Source: Flavobacterium restrictum (lineage in GTDB: Bacteria > Bacteroidota > Bacteroidia > Flavobacteriales > Flavobacteriaceae). Taken from it: a stretch of 64,000 nucleotides of DNA. Below, one piece after another: positions 28,334-37,355 of this stretch. Each line of letters opens with the position of its first letter. Positions within the stretch are counted from its first letter, which is position 1. Below the pieces are notes generated by a model. The model made no database searches, was not told the origin of the DNA, and worked only from the letters and a program-made list of their open reading frames with translations. Location: assembly GCF_007097245.1 (NCBI RefSeq), contig NZ_VJZT01000003.1, positions 186,001 through 250,000 of the forward strand, in the 5' to 3' direction. Both the position numbers and the translations under genes were made by a program.

Positions 28334-29263
28334 ATGATACACGCTTTAAATATTGTTTGGAACCCATCAGAAGGAATTGATTTAGGATTTTTTGTAATTC
28401 GGTATTACAGTTTGATGTTTGTGGTGGCTTTTGGATTGGGCTGGTACATTATGAAAAATATTTTTGAACGTGAAGGTGAATCTATTGATAAATTGGATTC
28501 GCTATTCATTTGGACAGTACTTGCTACTTTAATTGGAGCTCGATTGGGGCACGTTTTGTTTTATGATTGGGAATATTACCGCAATCATTTATTAGAAATA
28601 TTCTTGCCTTTTCGTTTTGAACCCAAACTTGAATTTACAGGATTTCAGGGATTAGCTAGTCATGGTGCGGCCATTTCGATAATTATTGCTATGTATTTTT
28701 ATAGCAAAAATATTTTGAAAAGACCCCAATTATGGATTTTAGACCGAGTTGTAATTCCAGTAGCGAGTGGTGCTATATTTGTACGTTTGGGTAATTTTTT
28801 TAATTCGGAAATAGTAGGAAAAGAAACCACGTCGTCCCTTGGAGTTCGTTTTGTAAAAGATCATTTTAGCGCTAGAGATGCTGTAAATGCGACACAAATA
28901 CCCAATCCAAAAGAGGCTTATCAAGCTATTGTGAGCAATCCACAATTTGCTAATTTGCTTGAAGAAGTTCCAGCCAAACATCCTGCACAATTGTATGAAG
29001 CGTTTTGTTATATTTTTGTATTTGCGATTTTATTTTTCTTGTATTGGAAAACCAATGCAAGACAAAAATCAGGATACTTGTTTGGTTTATTTTTAGTGTT
29101 ATTATTTACCGTGCGCATCTTTGTAGAATCGGTAAAAGAAAGTCAAGGAGGTTTCGAAAGTGATTTAGGGAACGTCCTTTCTACTGGACAATGGTTGAGT
29201 ATTCCGTTTATACTTGTGGGATTATATTTTGTAATTACTGCCAAAAAAGAGCCTACTGCGTAG
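28334..29263 (+). CDS. lgt: Prolipoprotein diacylglyceryl transferase
   Basis: 309 residues from the ATG at 28334 (MIHALNIVWNPSEGIDLG). The frame extends upstream to 28202, overlapping yidD, but the conserved N-terminus fixes the start. Lgt adds diacylglycerol from phosphatidylglycerol to the lipobox Cys of prolipoproteins in the inner membrane. Family features: RYYSLMFVVAFGLGWYI, GARLGHVLFYDW, GLASHGAAISI and the Lgt signature GRLGNFFNSEIVG-like stretch at FVRLGNFFNSEIVGKET. The central loop (about 185-230) is longer than in E. coli. Seven membrane helices are expected. Several lipoproteins in this window are its likely clients. Confidence 0.92.
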   Translation: MIHALNIVWNPSEGIDLGFFVIRYYSLMFVVAFGLGWYIMKNIFEREGESIDKLDSLFIWTVLATLIGARLGHVLFYDWEYYRNHLLEIFLPFRFEPKLEFTGFQGLASHGAAISIIIAMYFYSKNILKRPQLWILDRVVIPVASGAIFVRLGNFFNSEIVGKETTSSLGVRFVKDHFSARDAVNATQIPNPKEAYQAIVSNPQFANLLEEVPAKHPAQLYEAFCYIFVFAILFFLYWKTNARQKSGYLFGLFLVLLFTVRIFVESVKESQGGFESDLGNVLSTGQWLSIPFILVGLYFVITAKKEPTA

Positions 29264-29352
29264 CATATTGTTCTGTCAGTATTGTTGTCATTGCATACTA
29301 TTTTTTATTCCTTTTTTGAAATTGTAAGTTCCTTAAGGTAAGTAAAAAGCAT

Positions 29353-29384
29353 AAAAAAAACAGGCAATTATGCCTGTTTTTTTT
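29353..29384. terminator. Bidirectional terminator
   Basis: AAAAAACAGGCA pairs with TGCCTGTTTTTT around a 4-base loop, with T-runs on both strands. It lies between the convergent lgt and lysine-rich-protein genes. Confidence 0.85.
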
Positions 29385-29401
29385 GGAGTCATTCGAAACT
29401 A

Positions 29402-29857
29402 TTATTTTTTCTTGCTCTTATTTTTTTTGTTCTGCTTTGCTTTTTTTGATTTTGCTTTCGCTTTTTTCTCTTTTGCTTTTGCTTTTACCTTTGCTTTTTT
29501 GGCTTTTTCTTTTTTAGCCTTTTTAGCTTTTTTGGCTTTCGCTTTGGCTTTTTCTTTGGCATTTGCTTTTTTCGCTTTCTCTTTTTCCTTTTCTTTCATT
29601 TTTGATTTGTTTTTTTTCTTGTTTTTCTTTATTTCTTCAATAACTATAAACGTTTCCTCAACGATTATTTCCTCTTGGTTAGCTTCTTCAGTAATTGCTT
29701 CAACCGAAGTGTTTTCGGCCACAGCTGGACTTTCAATAGCATCTACAACTTCGTTTGTTGCTTTAACTCCTCGTGGTTTTCTTGCTTTAGGAGTGGTTGC
29801 TGCTTCGGTTGTTTCGGGTGTGATTGCTGCTCCAATCTCTTCTTTATTTTCTTCCAT
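29402..29857 (-). CDS. Lysine/alanine-rich histone-like protein
   Basis: 151 residues in two parts. Residues 1-75 are acidic and Thr/Glu-rich. Residues 76-151 are almost only Lys, Ala, Glu, Ser and Asn, in patterns such as KAKAKKAKKAKKEKAKKAK. The C-terminal half resembles histone H1-type tails of bacterial Hc1/Hc2-like or AlgP-like proteins and should bind DNA or RNA. The opposite strand is open for 168 codons, but that reading is a Phe/Ala-rich shadow. The ATG at 29857 is the only sensible start. The function is inferred from composition only. Confidence 0.7.
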   Translation of the reverse strand: MEENKEEIGAAITPETTEAATTPKARKPRGVKATNEVVDAIESPAVAENTSVEAITEEANQEEIIVEETFIVIEEIKKNKKKNKSKMKEKEKEKAKKANAKEKAKAKAKKAKKAKKEKAKKAKVKAKAKEKKAKAKSKKAKQNKKNKSKKK

Positions 29858-29975
29858 AATGCGTGTTGTATTTTAATGTAAATTAATTGTTACTGTATTG
29901 TTAACAAATGTAAGCATTAAAAGTATTCGCCAATGTTAAGCTTTTGCTGGTTAAGAATTATTTTGCAAATCAAAA

Positions 29976-30002
29976 AAAAAACCATCAAAAAGATGGTTTT
30001 TG
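29976..30002 (-). terminator. Terminator after pepT
   Basis: AAACCATC (29979-29986) pairs with GATGGTTT. The A-run on the plus strand at 29972-29981 gives the T-run for the minus-strand transcript. Confidence 0.75.
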
Positions 30003-30024
30003 TAAAGCGAAAAATATCAAAATA

Positions 30025-31266
30025 TTATTTTTTTTCAGCAGTAAGTTCGGCTATTTTTACAATTACTTGAACTGCTTTTTGCATACTTTCGACAGGGACA
30101 TATTCGTATTTTCCATGAAAATTATGTCCTCCAGCAAAAATATTAGGGCAAGGCAATCCTTTATAGGACAGTTGGCAACCGTCAGTACCGCCACGAATGG
30201 GTTTTATGAGCGGTTTTATTCCGAGTGTTCTCATGGCCTTTTCGGCAATATCAACAATGTGTTTTACGGGTAAAACCTTTTCTTTCATGTTGTAATACTG
30301 GTCTTGTATGTCAGCGATTGCAATATCTTCGCCAAATTGTTTTGCGAATTTCTTATTGATTTTTTTGGTTATTTTGTCGATTAACTCTTTTCTGTTTTCG
30401 AACTTTCGCTTGTTGTGATCACGGATTATTAATTCAAGAACCGTTTCTTCAATGCTTCCAGAAAGGTGGTGTATGTGAAAAAAACCTTCGTAACCTTTAG
30501 TCATTTCTGGGGTTTCCTCTTTGGGTAATTCGTTGATAAAATGATTGGCAATCAACATCGAATTAATCATTTTTCCTTTGGCGTAGCCGGGATGAACGCT
30601 TTTTCCTTTGAAGGTTATTTTGGCACTAGCGGCATTAAAATTTTCATATTCTAGTTCACCCACTTGGCTTCCGTCCATAGTATACGCCCAATCGGCTCCA
30701 AATTTTTCGACATCAAAATGGTGTGCACCTCGACCAATTTCTTCGTCAGGGGTAAAGGCAATTCGAATTTTTCCATGGGGAATTTCGGGATGATTGATGA
30801 GGTATTCCATGGCGGTAACAATCTCTGTAATGCCAGCTTTGTCATCGGCACCAAGAAGCGTTGTTCCGTTGGTTGTAATCAAGGTTTGTCCTTTGTATTG
30901 CAATAAATCTTTAAAATACGATGGCGACAAAACGATATTGAGTTCGGCATTTAGCACAATGTCCTTCCCATCATAATTAGTAATAACTTGCGGTTTTATA
31001 TGTGCGCCACTAAAATCAGGTGACGTATCAAAATGCGATATAAACCCAATAGTGGGCACTTCATGCGCTACATTACTTGGCAAAGTCGCCATGATGTAGG
31101 CCTTGTTGTCTATGGTAATATCTTGTAGTCCAATGGTGTTTAGTTCTTTGACTAATAGGTTGGCCAAGTCCCATTGTTTGTTAGTGCTTGGAGTAGTTTG
31201 GGAATTGGGATCGGATTCGGTGTCAATGGTGACGTACCCAATAAATCGGTCTATGAGGTGTTGCAT
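30025..31266 (-). CDS. pepT: Peptidase T (tripeptide aminopeptidase)
   Basis: 413 residues from the ATG at 31266 ([20 protein letters not shown]). The frame runs on to 31380 through non-conserved sequence. PepT is a cytosolic M20 zinc aminopeptidase that removes the N-terminal residue of tripeptides. Visible metal and catalytic segments: [44 protein letters not shown], the dimerisation domain near [14 protein letters not shown], and the C-terminal [30 protein letters not shown]. Length is normal for the family (about 410). Confidence 0.94.
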   Translation of the reverse strand: MQHLIDRFIGYVTIDTESDPNSQTTPSTNKQWDLANLLVKELNTIGLQDITIDNKAYIMATLPSNVAHEVPTIGFISHFDTSPDFSGAHIKPQVITNYDGKDIVLNAELNIVLSPSYFKDLLQYKGQTLITTNGTTLLGADDKAGITEIVTAMEYLINHPEIPHGKIRIAFTPDEEIGRGAHHFDVEKFGADWAYTMDGSQVGELEYENFNAASAKITFKGKSVHPGYAKGKMINSMLIANHFINELPKEETPEMTKGYEGFFHIHHLSGSIEETVLELIIRDHNKRKFENRKELIDKITKKINKKFAKQFGEDIAIADIQDQYYNMKEKVLPVKHIVDIAEKAMRTLGIKPLIKPIRGGTDGCQLSYKGLPCPNIFAGGHNFHGKYEYVPVESMQKAVQVIVKIAELTAEKK

Positions 31267-31410
31267 GGTATTTGTTTTGGGGTAAAGATACTTCTTTTTT
31301 AAAAAGTTTTTTTGGTGACTTTGAAACACCAGGGCGTTCGCATTTAAAACAATTGTAAATAAAAAAAGAAAATACACCACTGATTGCTTCGCCTGTTCGC
31401 TATCGCTCGG

Positions 31411-31540
31411 GTCACAGATTTTAAAACCAAAATAATGCTGTTTGATTGCACAAATCCAAAAATCAGTGTCAATTTAATTCATTTTAAGCTATTGAAATCT
31501 GTGAATCTGTGGCAGTCTTTTTAAAAGCGAAAGCCCTATT
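31411..31540. repeat. Dispersed repeat, CACAGATTT family, second long copy
   Basis: CACAGATTTTAAA near 31413 and AAATCTGTGAATCTGTGGC ending at 31513 are inverted to each other. The flank TTTTTAAAAGCGAAAGCCCT matches the flank of 8350-8464. Just before it, CACTGATT is interrupted by a GC-rich 34-base block (GCTTCGCCTGTTCGCTATCG and on), apparently another inserted repeat. It fills most of the 398-base gap between pepT and the SPFH gene. Confidence 0.7.
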
Positions 31541-31585
31541 GAAACACCGTATGCGCTGATTGCAAGTTTGCCAAAAACAGCTTAT

Positions 31586-31605
31586 AACCAAAACATGTTT
31601 TGGTT
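31586..31605. repeat. Perfect 20-bp palindrome
   Basis: AACCAAAACATGTTTTGGTT is self-complementary without a loop. It lies 10 bases before the terminator hairpin of the SPFH gene. Its function is unknown. Confidence 0.6.
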
Positions 31606-31614
31606 TTTAAGCAC

Positions 31615-31647
31615 AAAAAAATCTGCTTATTACAGCAGATTTTTTTT
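31615..31647 (-). terminator. Terminator after the SPFH gene
   Basis: AAAAAAATCTGC (31615-31626) pairs with GCAGATTTTTTT (31635-31646) around an 8-base loop, with T-runs on both strands. It lies 18 bases past the SPFH stop codon. Confidence 0.8.
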
Positions 31648-31664
31648 AAAGTAGCGCAACTATT

Positions 31665-33575
31665 TTACTTTTTTGGAATTTCTTTATTTGCGTTGGTGTC
31701 CATCATTTCCATAAGTTTTAAACCAAGCAAACCGCTCATGGAGCCATCGGTGCCGTTGCTGCCAGAAATGAGTACGTCTGGAATGACTTTGATTTTTCCT
31801 TTGCCAATTTCTTCGGTAATTTTATATTTGGTAAAATTATCGCCACCCATTGCTGAAACTTGTAATTGATACGCTTCGGCAGTTGATTTTCCTATAGCCA
31901 TAATTTTTTCGGCTTCGGCTAAACCCGTTTTTGAGATGCGTTCGGCTTCGGCACTTGCGGTAAGTTTGGTGGCTTCGGCTTGTGCACCAGCTCTAGCTTT
32001 GGTGGCTTCGGCTTCGGCATTGGCACGCATTTTAGTTGCTTCGGCTTCGGCGTTTACGTTTAGTTTTAAACTGGTAGCATCACCCTCGGCTTTTTTTACA
32101 GTGGCATCGGCAGTTCGTTGCGCAATTTCGACACTTTGGGAGGCTTTTACAATTTCTTTTTGCATATCAGCAATAGCGGTTTCTTTTTCCATTCCTTGGC
32201 GTTGCTCTTGCGCCATTCGTTGCGTTTGATAGGTTTTTTGCTCTTCCTCTGCAATTTTTCTATCGGTTAAGGTTTTCATCAACGAATCAGGTGGAACAAT
32301 ATCACCAATGAGTGTATCAACGGCATTTACATTGTACTCATCCAAAACGGTTTTGATGTGATTTTTGGCAGATTCTTGGCGTTCTTTTCGGGTGGAAAGA
32401 AACGAAATCACATCGCTGTCTTGTGCTGAATTTCTAAAATAATTTCCAATAGTAGGTTCTAAAACTTGCGAAACGAGATTGTTCATGCTACCAAAACGAG
32501 CAATTACTTTGGGTGCTTCGTTAGCCGGAACATGAATAATTTGAGCTACATCGAGATTAAATGGGAAACCATCCTTGGAGCGTACCGTAATGGTCGAGAG
32601 GTTTTTGTCTAGGTTATGGGATTCGCTGCGGGCATTTGCCCAATTCAAAACCAAGTTGGTTGTAGGTACAGCCTCTAGTTTTGTGGTGTATTTATTGAGT
32701 GCATATTTTCCCGGGCCAAAAGGCTCCATCCAAACCCCACGTTGCCCTTTGGAAACGATATTCCCGTGTTTGAAGGTGTCGCCAGTCACATCTTTTCCGT
32801 CCTCGCCAATGTAAGAAATCACAACTCCTACGTACCCAATAGGGACATCGGTCATAGGTGTTTGCTCGATTTGAACAGCCCAAGTATTGATGTAATACGA
32901 TCCTGCCAGCATGACTTGAGGTTGTAATCCACGATTTCCCCCATTTTTTAAAAACTGGTCAAAATCTTGAAAATTATTATGATTGTCTACAAATTTACCA
33001 GCTATTTGTCCAATAGGAATGGGTTCGCCGTCCATTGCGGTCACAATACCAACCATGTTTTCGGAAATGACAATTTGAGGTGAGGTTACCACTTCAAATA
33101 AAAAGGTGTTGATACGGTAGGAACCAGTGGTTATAAATGCGGATTGACGTCCTTTTTGCCCGCCATTGTCAAGAAATAAAGTGGCATCTTGAAAATTATC
33201 GGAGCTTACTTTTTGAGCCAGAATGCGACCTGTAGGTATTTCGGCACCATCTTTACTCAATAATAATCCAATATTGCCTTCTGGTATGATGGTAAACGGC
33301 GCCATGTTTACGGAGTATTGCCATGGCCACATCATCCAGTACAATCCGGGTGCTAGTGTTTTGGCTTGAAATCCTGCTTCTCCTTTGGTGGCAATAATTC
33401 GGCCATCAGGTAGGGATTTTTCGGCACCAAAGAGCACGAATTTTTTGGTTACCAAACCAATTTTGTCTTCGGGAACGATGACCATTCCGAAGAAAACGCG
33501 CAATACAAATTTGTAGAAAATGATTGAAAAAATAAGTAGTGCTACCCACCAATAGGAAGTAATCTCTGTTGTCAT
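31665..33575 (-). CDS. Large SPFH/flotillin-like protein with four N-terminal repeats
   Basis: 636 residues. One N-terminal membrane helix (about 9-31). Four related units then follow, beginning at about residues 35, 96, 170 and 241 (VPEDKIGLVTKKF, IPEGNIGLLLSKDG, ISENMVGIVTAMDG, VPIGYVGVVISYIG). The middle two each end in NGGxxGxQ or NGGxKGRQ and SYxINTF/W. An SPFH domain follows (about 300-460), and then an Ala/Glu-rich coiled coil (about 470-580) with EAEATK repeats. The repeat-SPFH-coil order resembles that of major vault proteins, while the membrane anchor recalls flotillin. It may form large membrane-bound rings. Confidence 0.85.
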   Translation of the reverse strand: MTTEITSYWWVALLIFSIIFYKFVLRVFFGMVIVPEDKIGLVTKKFVLFGAEKSLPDGRIIATKGEAGFQAKTLAPGLYWMMWPWQYSVNMAPFTIIPEGNIGLLLSKDGAEIPTGRILAQKVSSDNFQDATLFLDNGGQKGRQSAFITTGSYRINTFLFEVVTSPQIVISENMVGIVTAMDGEPIPIGQIAGKFVDNHNNFQDFDQFLKNGGNRGLQPQVMLAGSYYINTWAVQIEQTPMTDVPIGYVGVVISYIGEDGKDVTGDTFKHGNIVSKGQRGVWMEPFGPGKYALNKYTTKLEAVPTTNLVLNWANARSESHNLDKNLSTITVRSKDGFPFNLDVAQIIHVPANEAPKVIARFGSMNNLVSQVLEPTIGNYFRNSAQDSDVISFLSTRKERQESAKNHIKTVLDEYNVNAVDTLIGDIVPPDSLMKTLTDRKIAEEEQKTYQTQRMAQEQRQGMEKETAIADMQKEIVKASQSVEIAQRTADATVKKAEGDATSLKLNVNAEAEATKMRANAEAEATKARAGAQAEATKLTASAEAERISKTGLAEAEKIMAIGKSTAEAYQLQVSAMGGDNFTKYKITEEIGKGKIKVIPDVLISGSNGTDGSMSGLLGLKLMEMMDTNANKEIPKK

Positions 33576-33701
33576 AATTAAGGATTTTGATTACAAATAT
33601 AATTAAAAAAAAGGATACTGTTGCTATAATTTTTTAGTTTTTAAAGCAATAAAAGTCGTAAATTGACACTCTTTACTTTTAGGAAAGTTCTTGTTTTTTT
33701 T

Positions 33702-33835
33702 GCGTGAGGGATGGCAGTGGAGCTCTTTTTTTGGGCTACCCAGTCAGGGTTCAAAACCCTGACTGGGTAGCCCAAAAAAAAGCGGGAACGTACAGCCCGA
33801 CCCGACCTTTTTGAGAGGGTCACGCCCAAAGGACA
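33702..33835 (+). repeat. Dispersed repeat with conserved ends and a 26-bp perfect hairpin
   Basis: Conserved outer parts are GCGTGAGGGATGGCAGTGG at the left, and ACAGCCCGACCCGACC then GTCACGCCC at the right. The same parts occur on the minus strand at 45541-45660. Inside, 33726-33751 is the exact reverse complement of 33755-33780 (26-base arms, 3-base loop), one of the strongest hairpins in the window. It lies between divergent genes. Confidence 0.85.
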
Positions 33836-33873
33836 TTAATTTAGGATAAAAATAATTATAAAAACCCCTGCTT

Positions 33874-34416
33874 ATGTTTACTTTAAAAGTCAGCGAAACG
33901 GTTTGGAATCATTGTTCAGAGCAAGTTGAGAACTATAATTTTGGTCAACGCCGTGTTGCAAATGGGAGTAAAGACCAGCAACTTACGGGTGTTATTGGGC
34001 AAAGTGTGGTCATGGATTTATTTGGTTTTGATTGGATTGACGGTACTTTGGGTTTTGATAATGGTATTGATATGGTGTACAATAACCATAAAATTGATAT
34101 AAAAACCATGGGGCGTACCACAGACGTTCGCTTGTCCTACACGAATAATTTCTTGCAATTGCAGGATTATTTAGAGACCGAAATCTATGTTTTTTGTAGT
34201 TATCACAAACTAAAAAGGGAAGTAACAGTTTGTGGCTGGATTGCAAAAAAGGATTTTGTAGCCAAACGCAGATTTTATCCCAAGGGAACGATGAGGACTC
34301 GATATGACGGAACGAGTTTTGAAACTTTTGCTGATTTGTATGAAATTGACAATCAGGATTTGAATGCTGTTGCCACTTTTGAGGAATTGAAAGCGGCTTG
34401 GGATGGGTTAGATTGA
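33874..34416 (+). CDS. Possible PD-(D/E)XK nuclease-fold protein
   Basis: 180 residues, soluble, no signal peptide. Residues 37-43 (LTGVIGQ) form a short Gly-rich helix start. After it, FDNGIDMVYNNHKIDIKTMGR (about 61-81) reads as Asp66, then Asp75-x-Lys77, the spacing and context of the PD-(D/E)XK active site in restriction-like nucleases. A Trp/Tyr-rich C-terminal half with WIAKKDFVAKRRFYP follows. I do not recognise a named family. The gene stands alone, between a dispersed repeat and pyrD, with no methylase or helicase partner. A nuclease role is an inference from one motif. Confidence 0.6.
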   Translation: MFTLKVSETVWNHCSEQVENYNFGQRRVANGSKDQQLTGVIGQSVVMDLFGFDWIDGTLGFDNGIDMVYNNHKIDIKTMGRTTDVRLSYTNNFLQLQDYLETEIYVFCSYHKLKREVTVCGWIAKKDFVAKRRFYPKGTMRTRYDGTSFETFADLYEIDNQDLNAVATFEELKAAWDGLD

Positions 34417-34462
34417 GTGTTGCTTTTTTGGGAACAGGTACTAAAATGTAAATTCTATTCTT

Positions 34463-34470
34463 TACTTTTG
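34463..34470 (+). promoter_or_regulatory. Candidate -7 element for pyrD (TACTTTTG)
   Basis: Fits TAnnTTTG and ends 17 bases before the pyrD ATG. No convincing -33 TTTG lies at the right distance. Confidence 0.45.
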
Positions 34471-34487
34471 CAAAATAGATTCATTAT

Positions 34488-35507
34488 ATGTACAAATTAG
34501 TAATTCGCCCCATCCTTTTTTGGTTTGATCCAGAGAAAGTTCATTATTTTACCTTTTCTTTAATTAGGATACTTTCCAAAATTCCAGGAGTTCCGTTCCT
34601 TTTTAGATCGCTTTATGAAGTCAAAGATGCTCGTTTAGAGACCACCGTTTTTGGGCTTACCTTCAAGAATCCAGTAGGATTAGCAGCTGGTTTCGATAAA
34701 GATGCGAAATTGTATCAAGAGCTTTCTAATTTAGGTTTTGGATTTATCGAAATAGGAACATTAACGCCCAAAGGCCAAGAAGGAAATCCCAAAAAACGCT
34801 TGTTTCGTCTCAAAGCCGATGCTGCAATTATTAACCGAATGGGGTTTAATAATGGTGGTGTAGCAGAGGCAGTAGTACGCTTGAAAAACAATTCGAATGT
34901 ATTAATTGGCGGAAATATTGGCAAAAATAAAGTAACTCCTAACGGGGAAGCTGCCTTGGATTATGAGATTTGTTTTGATGCTTTGTATGATTATGTAGAT
35001 TATTTTGTGGTCAATGTGAGTTCGCCTAATACACCTAATTTACGAGCGTTGCAAGACAAAGAGCCTTTGACGCAGTTGTTGCAAACGTTGCAAAATAAGA
35101 ATGTAACGATGCCAAAGCAAAAGCCTATTTTGTTGAAAATAGCACCTGATTTAACCAATGAGCAATTGCTAGATATTATTGCAATTATAAAAGAGACCAA
35201 AATTGCAGGTGTAATTGCAACCAATACGACTTTATCAAGAGAAGGTTTGCAATCCGAAGCCAAAATAGAAATGGGTGGATTATCCGGAAAACCATTGACC
35301 AATCGGGCGACCGAGGTGATTCGGTTTTTGGCGCAGCAAAGTAACAATGCTTTCCCAATTATTGGGGTTGGAGGCATTCACTCGGCTCAAGATGCGTTGG
35401 ATAAACTAGATGCTGGCGCAAGCTTGATTCAGTTGTATACAGGGTTTATATACGAAGGCCCCAATTTAGTAAAAGCAATCAACAAGGCTATTTTGAACAG
35501 AATGTAA
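34488..35507 (+). CDS. pyrD: Dihydroorotate dehydrogenase (quinone), class 2
   Basis: 339 residues. It oxidises dihydroorotate to orotate in pyrimidine synthesis, passing electrons to membrane quinone. The N-terminal amphipathic part (about 1-45) marks the membrane-bound class 2 form. The FMN site segments are [39 protein letters not shown] and NRMGFNNGG, and the catalytic Ser lies in [11 protein letters not shown] (class 2 has Ser in place of class 1 Cys). The C-terminal [27 protein letters not shown] binds the FMN phosphate. It appears monocistronic. Confidence 0.94.
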   Translation: MYKLVIRPILFWFDPEKVHYFTFSLIRILSKIPGVPFLFRSLYEVKDARLETTVFGLTFKNPVGLAAGFDKDAKLYQELSNLGFGFIEIGTLTPKGQEGNPKKRLFRLKADAAIINRMGFNNGGVAEAVVRLKNNSNVLIGGNIGKNKVTPNGEAALDYEICFDALYDYVDYFVVNVSSPNTPNLRALQDKEPLTQLLQTLQNKNVTMPKQKPILLKIAPDLTNEQLLDIIAIIKETKIAGVIATNTTLSREGLQSEAKIEMGGLSGKPLTNRATEVIRFLAQQSNNAFPIIGVGGIHSAQDALDKLDAGASLIQLYTGFIYEGPNLVKAINKAILNRM

Positions 35508-35665
35508 TGGTTTTGGTTCTTCCAAAAGAAGGGTTAGGACTTAAAATTCAATACATTTGTAGCTGATTTTCTTTTTTGAAATGGCTCAAATGAAACCTAA
35601 ATTTTGTTGCGAATAAAAATCCGATTACTTGCCAAAAAAACTACTTCAATTTTATTAAAACTCAT

Positions 35666-35695
35666 TTTGTACCCTGCAATTGTTTAGTATCTTTG
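35666..35695 (+). promoter_or_regulatory. Promoter TTTG-N18-TATCTTTG
   Basis: The -33 TTTG (35666-35669) and -7 TATCTTTG (35688-35695) are well spaced. The ATG follows only 5 bases after the -7 element, so the transcript may be leaderless or nearly so. This also argues against a start at 35680. Confidence 0.55.
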
Positions 35696-35700
35696 AAAAT

Positions 35701-36564
35701 ATGGAACCAATAAAAATTATCGAATGTCCTCGGGATGCCATGCAAGGAATCAAGCCTTTTATTCCTACACAAAGGAAAGTAGCTTACATTCAAGCCTTGT
35801 TGCGTGTGGGGTTTGATAGTATTGATTTTGGAAGCTTTGTATCGCCTAAATCCATTCCGCAAATGCAGGATACTGCAGCGGTTTTGGACCAGCTTGATTT
35901 ATCCCAAACGACCAGTAAATTACTCGCCATTATTGCTAATACACAAGGTGCTAGAGAGGCTGCAAAGCACGATGCAATTCAATATTTAGGGTTTCCTTTC
36001 TCGATTTCGGAGAATTTTCAAATGCGGAATACCCATAAAACCATTGCCCAATCCTTGGTCACCTTGCAAGAAATTTTAGAAATAGCCGAACAAAATAGAA
36101 AAGAAGTTGTTGTTTACCTTTCGATGGGTTTTGGTAATCCGTATGGTGATCCTTGGAACGAAGTAATTGTAGGCGAATGGACTGCGCAACTTGCTGCCAT
36201 GGGAGTCAAAATCCTGTCCCTTTCGGATACTGTGGGCTCTTCGACACCAGCTGTGATTTCGAATTTATTTTCAAGTTTAATTCCCCAATATCCCAAAATA
36301 GAATTTGGTGCACACCTTCATACCACTCCCGATAAATGGTTCGAAAAAATTGATGCTTCTTATACTGCAGGTTGTCGCCGATTTGATGGTGCGATTCAAG
36401 GTTTTGGTGGTTGCCCAATGGCTACCGATCATTTGACAGGAAATATGCCTACGGAGAAATTACTTTCCTTTTTTACGGCGCACAAACAAAACACGAATTT
36501 GCGTCCCATGAGTTTTGAAAGTGCCTACAACGAGGCTTCTCAATTGTTTAAAGACTATCAGTAA
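35701..36564 (+). CDS. Hydroxymethylglutaryl-CoA lyase-like enzyme
   Basis: 287 residues. Members split HMG-CoA into acetoacetate and acetyl-CoA, for example in leucine breakdown. The N-terminus IIECPRDAMQGIKPFIPTQRK carries the conserved Arg-Asp pair. SFVSPKSIPQMQD, the metal-binding His pair in FGAHLHTTPDKW and the Cys loop in AIQGFGGCPMATDHLTGN match the DRE-TIM metallolyase HMGL pattern. The ATG at 35701 is chosen because the promoter covers the earlier in-frame codons. Leucine-pathway partners are not adjacent, so the exact substrate should be held loosely. Confidence 0.85.
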   Translation: MEPIKIIECPRDAMQGIKPFIPTQRKVAYIQALLRVGFDSIDFGSFVSPKSIPQMQDTAAVLDQLDLSQTTSKLLAIIANTQGAREAAKHDAIQYLGFPFSISENFQMRNTHKTIAQSLVTLQEILEIAEQNRKEVVVYLSMGFGNPYGDPWNEVIVGEWTAQLAAMGVKILSLSDTVGSSTPAVISNLFSSLIPQYPKIEFGAHLHTTPDKWFEKIDASYTAGCRRFDGAIQGFGGCPMATDHLTGNMPTEKLLSFFTAHKQNTNLRPMSFESAYNEASQLFKDYQ

Positions 36565-36800
36565 CAATTGGTTTTTAAGAATTAAGATTGTTTTTTTGGG
36601 TGTCATTAGACTTTTAATCCTACTTCACTTCCTAAATGAACGAAGCGCTAAAAAAAGCTTCCTTTGATTGCATTGATTAGGAGTTCTTTAGGGTGTTAAT
36701 CCCTTGTTTTTGTTACTGACTTCAATACTAATAGTCAATTTTTAGCGTTCTTATAAATACGCATTATTTGGTTTTTTTTTTCTTTGTTAATCCATTTTAT

Positions 36801-37355
36801 ATGATGTTCAAAAAAAGTTTTAGGCTACTTTTAGGACTCCTAGCTTTAGGTGTTTTTAGTTATTCGTGTTCTAGCGATTTGGATTTTAACCAAGCCAATA
36901 CGCTTGAATTGCGACCTATAGTTGTGGCCAATCTAGCCGCTTTTGATGTTCCAGCACATCAGTTTGTGACCAATGGAGTTGAAAACCCAATTGGTGTCGA
37001 TGTGCCCACGGTAGACCTCTTTAGTACTGCTTTTTTTAAAGATAATTTAGATAAAACTGACTTGTTTTTTGAAATCAACAACACCATAAATAGAAAATAT
37101 ACGGTAGAAATGTATTTCCTTAACAGTAAAGATGCACCGCTATATTCCATCAAAATTCCCGTTCCAGCTTATTCAGGTACCGAGCAATTAGTTACTAAAA
37201 CCGAGACTTTTCAGGGAACTAATTTGAATTTTTTAAAAAACACCAAAAAAATAGCTTTTGTAGTCAAAATGCTTGCAGGGCCACCACTAACCGAAACTAG
37301 TTTGGGAAGTTTACAATTGCGTTCCAGTGTAACCGCTTATTTTATTGTAAAATGA
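36801..37355 (+). CDS. Lipoprotein of unknown function
   Basis: 184 residues from the first of two adjacent ATGs at 36801 and 36804. A longer frame from 36768 starts in a T-rich spacer. Signal peptide with lipobox in GVFSYSCSS (Cys about residue 23). The mature part has a beta-rich look: repeated short strands such as YTVEMYFLNSKDAPLYSIKIPVP and KKIAFVVKML. Its stop overlaps the next gene's start (ATGA), so the two are translationally coupled. That gene encodes a DUF5723 outer-membrane-type protein, so this lipoprotein probably works with it at the envelope. Confidence 0.75.
   Translation: MMFKKSFRLLLGLLALGVFSYSCSSDLDFNQANTLELRPIVVANLAAFDVPAHQFVTNGVENPIGVDVPTVDLFSTAFFKDNLDKTDLFFEINNTINRKYTVEMYFLNSKDAPLYSIKIPVPAYSGTEQLVTKTETFQGTNLNFLKNTKKIAFVVKMLAGPPLTETSLGSLQLRSSVTAYFIVK

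Noticed and set aside
29370..29876. 168-codon Phe/Ala-rich frame on the plus strand
   Set aside because: It is the complement of a Lys/Ala codon run; the minus-strand protein has a sensible composition and start.
31936..32229. 97-codon Ala/Ser-rich frame on the plus strand
   Set aside because: It is the complement of the EAEATK coiled-coil repeats of the SPFH gene.
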